A stretch of DNA of 64,000 nucleotides from Schumannella soli (GTDB lineage: Bacteria; Actinomycetota; Actinomycetes; Actinomycetales; Microbacteriaceae), in the NCBI RefSeq assembly GCF_006517435.1, contig NZ_VHQG01000004.1:372001-436000 (forward strand), given 5' to 3'. The position numbers were made by a program, and so were the translations under genes. The notes beneath the pieces are model-generated. The model made no database searches. It was not told the origin of the DNA and worked only from the letters and a program-made list of their open reading frames with translations. Shown here in pieces: positions 49,479 to 57,072 of the stretch (its first letter is position 1; each line of letters begins with the position of its first letter).

Positions 49479-49490
49479 TGATCGTATGAC
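49479..49490. promoter_or_regulatory. Operator candidate 2 for the GntR/FCD regulator
   Basis: TGATCGTATGAC, one base different from site 1, 82 bases away and 31 bases before the ATG of the divergent GlcG/HbpS-like gene. Presence at both promoters suggests joint control. Confidence 0.55.
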
Positions 49491-49521
49491 GAAGCAACTC
49501 ACCACGGTCGAGGAGTCGAAG

Positions 49522-49977
49522 ATGACCTACCGCCCCGAAGTCCACCCGCGGCACGTGCGCGTGCTCGCCTACGCCGAGGCGCGCGTCGTGCTCGACGCGG
49601 CTCTGGCCGAAGCCGAGCGCATCGGCGTGCCCGCCAGCGTCGCCGTGCTCGACGCCGGCCGCGAGCCGCTCGCCTTCGGCCGGCAGGACGGCGCGGGTCT
49701 GCTCACCGGCGAGGTCGCGACCGGCAAGGCGTTCACCGCGATCTCGCTCGGAACCGCGTCGGGCGACCTGTCCGTCGCCGCCAACACCGGCGGCGACTTC
49801 GCCGCGCTGCACCACGCGACCTCCCGCAACCTCGTGACCTTCGCGGGCGGCTTCCCGCTCGTCGACGCCGAGAGCGGGAACCTCGTCGGCGCGATCGGCG
49901 CGAGCGGCGGCAGCCTCGACGAGGACATCGCGATCGCCCAGGCCGGTGTCGCCGCGTTCCTGGAGCTGGCCCGATGA
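49522..49977 (+). CDS. GlcG/HbpS-type (DUF336) protein
   Basis: A 151-residue single-domain protein of the GlcG/HbpS family (LAYAEARVVLDAALAEAERIGVPASVAVLDAGREPLAFGRQDGA, split about residues 11-55; then VATGKAFTAISLG and FAGGFPLVDAESGNLVGAIGASGGSLDEDIAIAQAG). Members bind haem or small ligands and often accompany sugar-alcohol or glycolate catabolic genes. The ATG at 49522 is chosen for GAGGAG at 6 nt; an ATG at 49486 lies inside the operator and lacks a ribosome site. The stop overlaps the ATG of the following SDR (ATGA). Confidence 0.85.
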   Translation: MTYRPEVHPRHVRVLAYAEARVVLDAALAEAERIGVPASVAVLDAGREPLAFGRQDGAGLLTGEVATGKAFTAISLGTASGDLSVAANTGGDFAALHHATSRNLVTFAGGFPLVDAESGNLVGAIGASGGSLDEDIAIAQAGVAAFLELAR

Positions 49978-50756
49978 CCGCCGCCCTCGCTCCGCGCGGA
50001 CCGCGCATGGACGGCCGCCGCGTCGTCATCACCGGCGCCGCCGCCAACATCGGCGCGGCGACCGCGCGCCTGCTGGGCGCGGAAGGCGCCTCCATCGTCA
50101 TCGGCGACCTCGACGACCGCGCGCAGCTCGTCGTCGACGAGCTCGTGGATGCGGGCGTCACCGCGACCTTCGTGAAGACCGACGTCTCGAACGGCGAGAG
50201 CATGCAGGCGCTGCTCGCGGCCGCGAACGAGTTCCTCGGCGGCATCGACGTGATCATCAACAACGCCGGCGTGCAGCGCTCGAGCGCGATCAGCGAGATG
50301 AGCGAGTCGGACTGGGACCTGCACATGAACGTCAACGCACGCTCGTGCTTCCTCGCCGCGCGCTACGGCGTGCCCTACCTGCGCGAGTCGGGCCGCAACC
50401 CGGCGATCGTCAACATGGCGTCGGTCGGCGGCTACAAGGCTCCCGCCGGACTCAGCGGGTACTCCGCCTCCAAGGGCGCGATCATCGCCTTCACCCGCAC
50501 GGTCGCGACCGAGCTCGGCCCCGACGGCATCCGCGTCAACGCGATCGCGCCGGGCTGGGTCGACACCTCGTTCAACGACCCGATCGTCGCGCACATGGGC
50601 GGCAAGGCGGTGCAGGATGCGCAGGTCGCCGCGGGCGTGCCCCTCGGCCGTCAGGGCCGCAGCGACGAGATCGCCGAGGCGTTCCTCTTCCTCGCCTCCG
50701 ACGCGTCGACCTTCATGACGGGGCAGACGATCGTGATCGACGGCGGCGCCAGCTAG
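49974..50756 (+). CDS. SDR-family oxidoreductase, divergent partner of the catabolic operon
   Basis: A 260-residue SDR with VVITGAAANIGAATARLLGAEG, Asp in VIGDLDDRAQL (NAD preference), NNAG (DVIINNAGVQR), Ser in VNMASVGGYKA and Tyr-Lys in SGYSASKGAIIAFTR; the C-terminus FMTGQTIVIDGGAS is typical for glucose/gluconate-dehydrogenase-like SDRs. Coupled to the GlcG-like gene and presumably under the same regulator as the long operon. Confidence 0.9.
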   Translation: MTAALAPRGPRMDGRRVVITGAAANIGAATARLLGAEGASIVIGDLDDRAQLVVDELVDAGVTATFVKTDVSNGESMQALLAAANEFLGGIDVIINNAGVQRSSAISEMSESDWDLHMNVNARSCFLAARYGVPYLRESGRNPAIVNMASVGGYKAPAGLSGYSASKGAIIAFTRTVATELGPDGIRVNAIAPGWVDTSFNDPIVAHMGGKAVQDAQVAAGVPLGRQGRSDEIAEAFLFLASDASTFMTGQTIVIDGGAS

Positions 50757-50798
50757 GCGCGCTTCCCGAGAGCGCGGGCGCAGCGCGGCTCGCCGGGG

Positions 50799-51551
50799 TC
50801 AGCCCGCGGCGTCCTCGCGCAGCGCGGGGCAGGTGCCGCCGTGCCGTGCCGCGAGCTCGTAGTGCCACATCTCGTTCGCGTAGATCTGGCAGAGGCCGAA
50901 CTCCTCGGCGTGCGACTGCATCCACAGCGTCGTCTCCCAGGGGCCGATGTCGACGGCCGAGCCGCTGACGTGAGCCGAGTCGCGGGGCGTGGCGACCCAG
51001 CGCCGGGCCTCCTGCTCGCTGCCGTAGTGCCGCACGGCCGTGTCGAAGAGCCACTGCTGGTAGCGCTCGCTGCGCCAGCCGCTCGTGAGCACGAGGTCGT
51101 GGCCGTCCTCGACGGCCGCCGCCGCAGCCGCCTGGATGGCCGCGCGCAGGTCGGGGTCGAGGTTCGCCACAGCGGGCACGCTCTCGTCGTCGACCGCGAC
51201 CGAGTCTCCCGTGGCGATGTAGCCGTCGGCCGCGGTGGGCGATCCCGTCCACATGCCGCCCGAGGCGAGTCCGCCCGACGGAGCCGAGGGCAGCACCCGC
51301 TGCACGGTCGGCGCGAGCGCGCCGCGCACACCGGGGATCGCCACCGCGGCGATGACGAGCGCCAGAACCAGCAGGATGAGCGCGAGCGCGAGAGCACGGG
51401 CTCGTCGCGTCGCGCGCGAGAGGTGAGGGCGGGCCGGCACCGGGCGGGCCGACGACGGTGCGGACACGGGCGCGGTGGGCGGCGCCCAGGCTCCGGGCAG
51501 GCGATGCAGGGCGTCGGCGGGCGGATGCGGGGCGCGGGATTCAGGTCTCAT
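50799..51551 (-). CDS. VanY-like D,D-carboxypeptidase, membrane-anchored
   Basis: A 250-residue protein with a cytosolic Pro-rich N-terminus, one membrane helix (ALALALILLVLALVIAAVAIPG, about 52-73) and an extracytoplasmic VanY domain. Zinc and catalytic text: LVLTSGWRSERYQQWLF, DSAHVSGSAVDIGPW (His and Asp ligands) and MWHYEL (Glu/His region; the usual form is EPWHW/EMWH). It trims the terminal D-Ala of peptidoglycan precursors. ATG 51551. Divergent from the VanR/VanS/VanZ-like genes, the typical position of an accessory van gene. Confidence 0.88.
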   Translation of the reverse strand: MRPESRAPHPPADALHRLPGAWAPPTAPVSAPSSARPVPARPHLSRATRRARALALALILLVLALVIAAVAIPGVRGALAPTVQRVLPSAPSGGLASGGMWTGSPTAADGYIATGDSVAVDDESVPAVANLDPDLRAAIQAAAAAAVEDGHDLVLTSGWRSERYQQWLFDTAVRHYGSEQEARRWVATPRDSAHVSGSAVDIGPWETTLWMQSHAEEFGLCQIYANEMWHYELAARHGGTCPALREDAAG

Positions 51552-51583
51552 GCCAGCCAGAGAACCGCGGCGGATGTTGCGAG

Positions 51584-51607
51584 GGCGTATCGCTTTCCGC
51601 ATACGCC
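51584..51607. promoter_or_regulatory. Inverted repeat in the vanY/vanR-like divergent promoter
   Basis: GGCGTAT and ATACGCC separated by 10 bases, between the two divergent starts (87-base gap). Candidate binding site for the response regulator. Confidence 0.45.
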
Positions 51608-51638
51608 GGCGATATGCACACCCGCCTACGCTCGGCCT

Positions 51639-52316
51639 ATGCGTGTGCTGGTGGTCGAAGACGAGCTGTACCTGGCGGAGGCGATCCGCGACGGTCTGCG
51701 GCTCGAGGCGATCGCCGCCGACCTCGCCGGCGACGGCGACCGCGCGCTCGAGCTGCTCGCGATCAACAGCTACGACGCGCTCGTGCTCGACCGCGACATC
51801 CCCGGCGTGCACGGCGACGAGGTCGCCCGGCGCGTGTCGTCCGAACCCGGCGGCCCGCGCATCCTCATGCTCACGGCCGCCGACCGGCTCGACGACAAGG
51901 TGTCGGGGTTCGAGCTCGGCGCCGACGACTACCTCACGAAGCCCTTCGCCTTCCGCGAGCTGGTGCTGCGGCTGCGCGCGCTCGCCCGGCGCCCGGCCGA
52001 GGCGGCGCCGCTCGTGCTCGAGCGGGCGGGCGTGAGCCTCGATCCCTTCCGCCGCGAGGTGTTCCGCGCGGGCCGACACGTCGCCCTGACCCGCAAACAG
52101 TTCGCGGTGCTGCAGGTGCTGCTCGAGGCGGGCGGCGGCGTGGTCAGCGCCGAGACGCTGCTCGAGCGCGCCTGGGACGAGAACGCGGATCCCTTCACGA
52201 ACGCGGTGCGCATCACGATCTCCTCGCTGCGCCGCCGACTGGGCGAGCCGTGGGTGATCGAGACCGTGGCCGGCGTCGGGTACCGCATCGCCGACGAGCC
52301 CGAGGCGACGCCGTGA
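51639..52316 (+). CDS. VanR-like OmpR-family response regulator
   Basis: A 225-residue regulator. Receiver domain with acidic pair VVEDELYLAEA, phospho-Asp in DALVLDRDIPGVHG, Thr in LMLTAAD and Lys in DYLTKPFAF; C-terminal winged helix with LTRKQFAVLQVLLEAGGGVV, AWDENADPFTNAVRITISSLRRRLG and VAGVGYRI. ATG 51639 follows TACGCT by 6 nt, so the mRNA is probably leaderless. The stop overlaps the kinase GTG. Confidence 0.93.
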   Translation: MRVLVVEDELYLAEAIRDGLRLEAIAADLAGDGDRALELLAINSYDALVLDRDIPGVHGDEVARRVSSEPGGPRILMLTAADRLDDKVSGFELGADDYLTKPFAFRELVLRLRALARRPAEAAPLVLERAGVSLDPFRREVFRAGRHVALTRKQFAVLQVLLEAGGGVVSAETLLERAWDENADPFTNAVRITISSLRRRLGEPWVIETVAGVGYRIADEPEATP

Positions 52317-53545
52317 GTGCCCGCCTCAAGCTGACCCTGAGCTACGCCGCCTTCCTCGCGGTCGCGGGCGTCGCCCTCGCGGCGCTCCTCTTCTACCTGC
52401 TGCGCTTCGTGCCCGATTCGAGTGTCGAACTCGCCGCCGGCTTCGCGCCGAGCCGCGGCGACCTGCTGCGCGCGCTCTGGCCGCGGCTGCTGCAGGTCGG
52501 CGCCGTGCTGCTCGTGGTCGGCTTCGTCGGCGGCTGGTTCCTGGCGGGACGCATGCTGAAGCCGCTGCGGCGCATCCACGACGTCGCGGTGCGGGTGGAT
52601 GCCGGCTCGCTCGACGACCGGGTGCGGCTCGGCGGCGCCCGCGACGAGTTCCGCGAGCTGGCCGACACGCTCGACGGCATGCTCGACCGGCTGCAGGCGG
52701 CGTTCGAGGAGCAGAAGCGCTTCGCGGCGAACGCCTCGCACGAGCTGCGCACCCCCTATGCGATCTCGCGGTCGCTCATCGAGGTGGCGCTCGCCGACCT
52801 CTCGGGCACGGACGTCGAACGGCTGCTGCGCCGCCTCGACGACACGAATCGCCGAGGCGCGGAGGCGGTGGAGGCGCTGCTCGCGCTGGCCGCGCTCGAG
52901 CACGCCGGCGCGCTCGATCCGGAGCCGGTGGATGTGGCGGAGCTGACCGGCGAGGTCGTCGGCGAGCTGCGCCCGGTCGCCGAGAGCGGCGGCGTGACCG
53001 TCTGGACGAGCCTGGGCGAAGGCGACGTCGACGGACGCGAGGCCCTCGTGCGTCAGCTGGTCGCGAATCTGGTGCTCAACGGCATCCGCCACAATCTGCC
53101 GGTCGACGGGCGAGTGGATGTCGGCACGCGCACGGCCGCCGACGGCGCCGTGGAGCTGCGCGTCGTCAACAGCGGCCCCGTCGTGTCGCCCGAGCTCGTG
53201 CCGACGCTGACCGAGCCCTTCGTGCGCGGCGCCGGACGGGTGGCGCAGACCGCGAGCGTCGCCCCGGTCGACGCGACGGCGCCGCCGCCGCATCTCGTGC
53301 CGGAGGGCAGCGGTCTCGGTCTCACCCTCGTGGCGCGCATCGCCGCCGTGCACGGCGCGCGGCTGGCCATCACCGCACCCCCGACGGGCGGGCTGGATGT
53401 GCGGGTGCTCTTCCCCGCGCCGAGCGGCGCGGCCGCGGCGACGGATCCGACCGAGACCGCGGGCCCCGGTGCGGTCCGTGGAAACGGCCGCGATGCGGTC
53501 CATGGGGACGGATCCGGCGCTCCCGACCGAGGAGGAGCGCGATGA
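52313..53545 (+). CDS. VanS-like sensor histidine kinase
   Basis: A 410-residue kinase with two membrane helices (about 10-30 and 62-82), a short extracytoplasmic loop of about 30 residues, a HAMP-like linker (GRMLKPLRRIHDVAVRVDAGSLDDRV), the H box FAANASHELRTPYAISRSLIE, N box ANLVLNGIRHNLP and G box GSGLGLTLVARIAAVHGA. The short sensor loop is usual for VanS-type kinases. GTG start overlapping the regulator stop (GTGA). The last 40 residues are unstructured. Confidence 0.92.
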   Translation: MSARLKLTLSYAAFLAVAGVALAALLFYLLRFVPDSSVELAAGFAPSRGDLLRALWPRLLQVGAVLLVVGFVGGWFLAGRMLKPLRRIHDVAVRVDAGSLDDRVRLGGARDEFRELADTLDGMLDRLQAAFEEQKRFAANASHELRTPYAISRSLIEVALADLSGTDVERLLRRLDDTNRRGAEAVEALLALAALEHAGALDPEPVDVAELTGEVVGELRPVAESGGVTVWTSLGEGDVDGREALVRQLVANLVLNGIRHNLPVDGRVDVGTRTAADGAVELRVVNSGPVVSPELVPTLTEPFVRGAGRVAQTASVAPVDATAPPPHLVPEGSGLGLTLVARIAAVHGARLAITAPPTGGLDVRVLFPAPSGAAAATDPTETAGPGAVRGNGRDAVHGDGSGAPDRGGAR

Positions 53546-54054
53546 GGTTCTCGATCCTGCACTGGGGCTCGATCTTCTTCTACCCGATCTGGGTCGGCCT
53601 CGCCGCGATGAGCGTCGTGATCGGATCGGTGCTGCTGCGCCGCGGCGAGCGCGGGCGTCTGGCGCTGGTCGGCATGGCCGGGATCGTGCTCGTCTTCGTG
53701 CTCGGACTCACGCTGCTGCCGACCGGGCAGTGGACGAGCGGCCAGTTCTGCTCGCTGCGCCTGACCGCGCCCGACCTGCTCAGCGCCGAGCCGTTCTCGA
53801 ACCTCGGGCTCTTCGTTCCGCTCGGCTTCTTCCTGGCGCTCGCGACGAGGATGCCGATCATCTCGGTCGCCGCCGGCTCGCTCGTCTCGGCCGGCATCGA
53901 GGCGACGCAGGCCTACGTGACCGCGATCGGGCGGGCCTGCGACGCGAACGACTGGATGCTCAACACGGCCGGCACGCTGGTGGGCGTCCTGCTCGCCGTC
54001 GCGGTCTCGGTGGTCGCACGACGCTCATCCGCGCGCACCTCTGCTGCCGGCTGA
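53542..54054 (+). CDS. VanZ-family membrane protein
   Basis: A 170-residue VanZ-like protein with four helices and the family block EPFSNLGLFVPLGFFLALATRMP plus SAGIEATQAYVTAIGRACDANDWMLNTAGTLVG (read in two parts, residues 84-106 and 115-148). VanZ confers low-level teicoplanin tolerance in enterococci and related proteins affect lipoglycopeptide sensitivity. ATG overlaps the kinase stop (ATGA), making one vanR-vanS-vanZ-like transcript. Confidence 0.9.
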   Translation: MRFSILHWGSIFFYPIWVGLAAMSVVIGSVLLRRGERGRLALVGMAGIVLVFVLGLTLLPTGQWTSGQFCSLRLTAPDLLSAEPFSNLGLFVPLGFFLALATRMPIISVAAGSLVSAGIEATQAYVTAIGRACDANDWMLNTAGTLVGVLLAVAVSVVARRSSARTSAAG

Positions 54055-54079
54055 TCCGCCGGCGTCCGCGCCGATGACA

Positions 54080-54111
54080 GAGCGGCCGGGCGCCCCTGCA
54101 CCCGGCCGCTC
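54080..54111 (+). terminator. Terminator after the vanZ-like gene
   Basis: Perfect 11-bp stem GAGCGGCCGGG / CCCGGCCGCTC, 10-nt loop, followed by CTTCT; 26 bases past the stop. Confidence 0.75.
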
Positions 54112-54126
54112 CTTCTGACGGCGGCT

Positions 54127-54681
54127 TCAGTCGTCCCGGCCGGAGCCGCCGCGTCCTCCGTGACCCGAGTCGTCGGATCCGCCGCTGTGGTGGCCGGCGT
54201 CATCCGAGCCGCCGCTGTGCGAGGAGCCGGACCCGGACGATCCCGAGCCGGAGGACCCGGATCCGGAGTTACCCGAACCGGATCCGGAGTTCGAACCCGG
54301 CGCGGGCGCCGGTGCGGGGCGGTCTCCCCCGTGGTCGTCGCCGACGTCGTGGCCGGCCCCGTCGTCCTGACCGGAGTGGCGCGGCAGATTGTCGTCACCG
54401 ACGTCGTGGCCGGGGCGCTCGTCCTGGCCCGAGTGACGCCGCAGGTCGTCGTCGCCCGGCTCGGCCGAGGCCGATCCCGAGGGTCGAGGGCTCGAGCTCG
54501 GGCTCGTCCCGTCGTCGCTGCCGTGGTCGTCGACCACCGACGAGGGCACGGTGCCGAGCTGGTTCGTGGGCACCGCGTTGAGGGTCGCCGCGTTCACGGC
54601 GACGCCGCCGGCGGCGATGGCCAGCACTCCGGCGGCGATGCCGGCGATGGCGAGCTGCTTCTTCATGTCGCGGATCTTCAT
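54127..54681 (-). CDS. Secreted acidic His/Asp/Gly/Ser-rich repeat protein
   Basis: A 184-residue exported low-complexity protein. Signal/anchor segment KKQLAIAGIAAGVLAIAAGG (7-26), then a disordered Ser/Pro/Asp region, two near-identical 16-residue repeats RHSGQDERPGHDVGDD (82-97) and RHSGQDDGAGHDVGDD (101-116), and a Gly-Ser-rich tail with His and Asp clusters. The HD-rich composition could bind metal ions. No known family. ATG 54681 is used; GTG 54690 is an alternative. It is divergent from an OmpR-type two-component system, a likely regulator by position. Confidence 0.65.
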   Translation of the reverse strand: MKIRDMKKQLAIAGIAAGVLAIAAGGVAVNAATLNAVPTNQLGTVPSSVVDDHGSDDGTSPSSSPRPSGSASAEPGDDDLRRHSGQDERPGHDVGDDNLPRHSGQDDGAGHDVGDDHGGDRPAPAPAPGSNSGSGSGNSGSGSSGSGSSGSGSSHSGGSDDAGHHSGGSDDSGHGGRGGSGRDD

Positions 54682-54806
54682 GTCGTTCACGCTAGGGACG
54701 CGCCGTCGAAGACGGGCCCCGCGGACATCCAAGAAACGTCCAAGATCGCGGGATGCCGCTCCCCCGCTCTACGACACGAGCGCCGCGACCCCGGAAGATG
54801 AGTGTC

Positions 54807-55592
54807 ATGCGCGCCCTGCTCGTCGAAGACGATCCCTCGCTCGCCGACGGCATCGTCGACGCCCTCGCCGGCTCCGCGATCGTGACGCGGCACGTCGGCA
54901 CCGGGCGCGAGGCGCTGGCGGCCATCGCCGACGACGCCCCCGACATCGTCATCCTCGACCTCGGCCTGCCCGACATGGACGGCACCGATGTGGCGCGCGC
55001 CGTGCGTCAGGCGGGCGAGACGCCGATCATCGTGATCAGCGCGCGCAGCGCCGAGCTCGACCGGGTGCTCGCGCTCGAGCTGGGCGCCGACGACTACCTC
55101 GTGAAGCCCTTCGGACTGCGGGAGCTGCTGGCGCGCATCCGCGCCGTGACCCGGCGTGCGGCTGCGGCATCCGCGCTGGCCGAGGCGGCCGCCGCAGTGC
55201 CCGGGATGGACAGCGCCACGGGTGCGGACGGCGCCGCGGGCGCGGATGTCGCCGCGGGCGCGCCGGACCTCGGCCCACTCGCGATCGACGAGCGAGCCCA
55301 GCGCGTCACGCTCGACGGCGCCCCGCTGCACGTGACGCCGACCGAGTTCGAGCTGCTGCGCCACCTGGCGAGCGATCCGGGTGCGGTGCGCCGTCGCGCC
55401 GACATCCTGCGCGACGTCTGGCACACCGAGTGGTTCGGGGCGACGAAGACGCTCGACGCGCACGTCGCGGCGCTGCGGCGCAAGCTCGGATCGCCGGAGT
55501 GGATCCAGTCGGTGCGCGGCGTCGGATTCCGCTTCGAGGTGCCGGCCGGCGGCGCGGATCCCACCGCCGACGCGGAGGGATCCCGCCCATGA
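54807..55592 (+). CDS. OmpR-family response regulator
   Basis: A 261-residue regulator: receiver domain RALLVEDDPSLADGIVDAL, phospho-Asp in DIVILDLGLPDMDG, Ser in IVISARSA, Lys in DYLVKPFGL; winged helix LTPTEFELLRHLAS-type text (VTPTEFELLRHLASDPG), TKTLDAHVAALRRKLG and SVRGVGFRFEV. An Ala/Gly-rich linker of about 35 residues separates the domains. ATG 54807 begins the receiver fold with GGAAG upstream; ATG 54798 adds three residues. The stop overlaps the kinase ATG (ATGA). Confidence 0.92.
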   Translation: MRALLVEDDPSLADGIVDALAGSAIVTRHVGTGREALAAIADDAPDIVILDLGLPDMDGTDVARAVRQAGETPIIVISARSAELDRVLALELGADDYLVKPFGLRELLARIRAVTRRAAAASALAEAAAAVPGMDSATGADGAAGADVAAGAPDLGPLAIDERAQRVTLDGAPLHVTPTEFELLRHLASDPGAVRRRADILRDVWHTEWFGATKTLDAHVAALRRKLGSPEWIQSVRGVGFRFEVPAGGADPTADAEGSRP

Positions 55593-56995
55593 TCCGCCGC
55601 ATCCTCGCCGCCCTGATCGCGGTCGTCGTGATCGCGCTGCTCGTGCAGGACATCCCGCTCGCCAGCTACCTGCGCGAGACCGAGGAGGCGCGACTGACGA
55701 CGGCGCTCGAACGCGACGCGTTCGTTCTCGCCGGGCGTTCGAGCGACGCGCTCGACGGCGACAGCGACGACGCCGCGTCGCTCGCGGCCGTGCGCAACCT
55801 CGCGAGGCAGTACGCGGCCGACAGCGGGGCCCGGCTCGTGATCGTCGACGCCGACGGCGTCGCCGTGGCGACGAGCGACGAGGGGGATGCGGCGGTCGGC
55901 GAGTCGTACGGCTCGCGCCCCGAGTTCCGCACGGCGCTCGGCGGCAGCCCGACCTCGGGCGAGCGCTCCTCGCAGACGCTCGGCGGCGAGCTGCTGTTCG
56001 CGGCCGTGCCGGTGATCTCGGGCGACACGACGGTCGGCGCCGTGCGCGTCAGCTACGACGACCGGCAGGTGACCGAGGCCACCTCGAGCAAGATCTGGAG
56101 CCTCGCCGTCGTCGGCATCACGACCCTGCTGCTGGCGGGCGTGATCGGCTTCATCCTGTCGCGCTCGATCACGCGGCGACTGCGCCTGCTGCGCCACGCG
56201 ACCGAGCGCTTCGCGCGGGGCGACCGCGCCGTGCGGGCCGACGCCGAGTCGGGCGCGCCCGAGGTGCGCTCGCTGGCCGGCTCGTTCAACACGATGGCTG
56301 CGCGCATCGACGATCTCATCGCCCAGCAGCGCGCCTTCGCGGGCGACGCGTCGCACCAGCTGCGCTCCCCGCTCACGGCCGTGCGACTGCGGCTGGAGCA
56401 CGCGCGCGAGCTCGTCGGCGTCGACCCCGAGGGGGCGACGCAGCGCCTCGACGTCGCCGAGGCCGAGCTCGACCGTCTGGACGAGCTCATCGAGGGGCTG
56501 CTCGTGCTGAGCCGCGCCGAGGATGCCGCTGCGGTCGAGACCGTGGACGCGGGCGCGATCGCCCGTGAGCGCGTCGAGGCCTGGCAGGCCCTCGCCGAGG
56601 AGCGCGAGAGCGTGATCGAGCTGGACGGGGCGGCGGATCCGCTGCTCGTCTCGGCCGTGCCCACCGCCGTCGACCAGGTGCTCGACAACCTCATCGACAA
56701 TGCCCTGCGCGCGGGCGGGCCGGGCACGCGCATCCGGGTCTCGCTCGCTGCCGCCCCCGATGATGCGGACGCCGTCGACCTGCACGTGATCGACAACGGC
56801 CCCGGCATGACAGCCGAGCAGCGCGCTCGCGCCTTCGACCGCTTCTGGCGGGGACGCAACGACGACCTCGGCAGCGGACTGGGGCTCGCGATCGTCGCCC
56901 GCCTGGTGCGCGCCTCGGGCGGCGAGGCGACCCTGCACGACGCCGTCGGCGAGGATCTCGGACTCGACGCCCGCGTGCGCTGGCGCCGCCCCTGA
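55589..56995 (+). CDS. Sensor histidine kinase with extracytoplasmic sensor domain
   Basis: A 468-residue kinase. Two membrane helices (about 4-22 and 170-190) enclose a sensor domain of about 145 residues of PAS/Cache-like character (RETEEARLTTALERDAFVLA, LVIVDADGVAVATSDEG, ELLFAAVPVISGDTTVGAVRVSY). Then HAMP (SRSITRRLRLLRHATERFARGDRAV), H box GDASHQLRSPLTAVRLRLEHA (Gln in place of the usual Glu), N box VDQVLDNLIDNALRAG and G box GSGLGLAIVARLVRASGG. The sensor layout resembles that of actinobacterial MprB/TcrY-type kinases. Coupled to the upstream regulator. Confidence 0.93.
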   Translation: MIRRILAALIAVVVIALLVQDIPLASYLRETEEARLTTALERDAFVLAGRSSDALDGDSDDAASLAAVRNLARQYAADSGARLVIVDADGVAVATSDEGDAAVGESYGSRPEFRTALGGSPTSGERSSQTLGGELLFAAVPVISGDTTVGAVRVSYDDRQVTEATSSKIWSLAVVGITTLLLAGVIGFILSRSITRRLRLLRHATERFARGDRAVRADAESGAPEVRSLAGSFNTMAARIDDLIAQQRAFAGDASHQLRSPLTAVRLRLEHARELVGVDPEGATQRLDVAEAELDRLDELIEGLLVLSRAEDAAAVETVDAGAIARERVEAWQALAEERESVIELDGAADPLLVSAVPTAVDQVLDNLIDNALRAGGPGTRIRVSLAAAPDDADAVDLHVIDNGPGMTAEQRARAFDRFWRGRNDDLGSGLGLAIVARLVRASGGEATLHDAVGEDLGLDARVRWRRP

Positions 56996-57072
56996 CACCT
57001 CTCGTCCTCCCGCACCCGCACCCGCCACTCCTCAGGACCGATCGGTCGATGGATTGGCGCGGGGCGGGCGGC

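Noticed and set aside
50799-54054. Full glycopeptide resistance operon
   Set aside because: No vanH, vanA/B ligase or vanX homologue is nearby; only accessory and regulatory functions are present.
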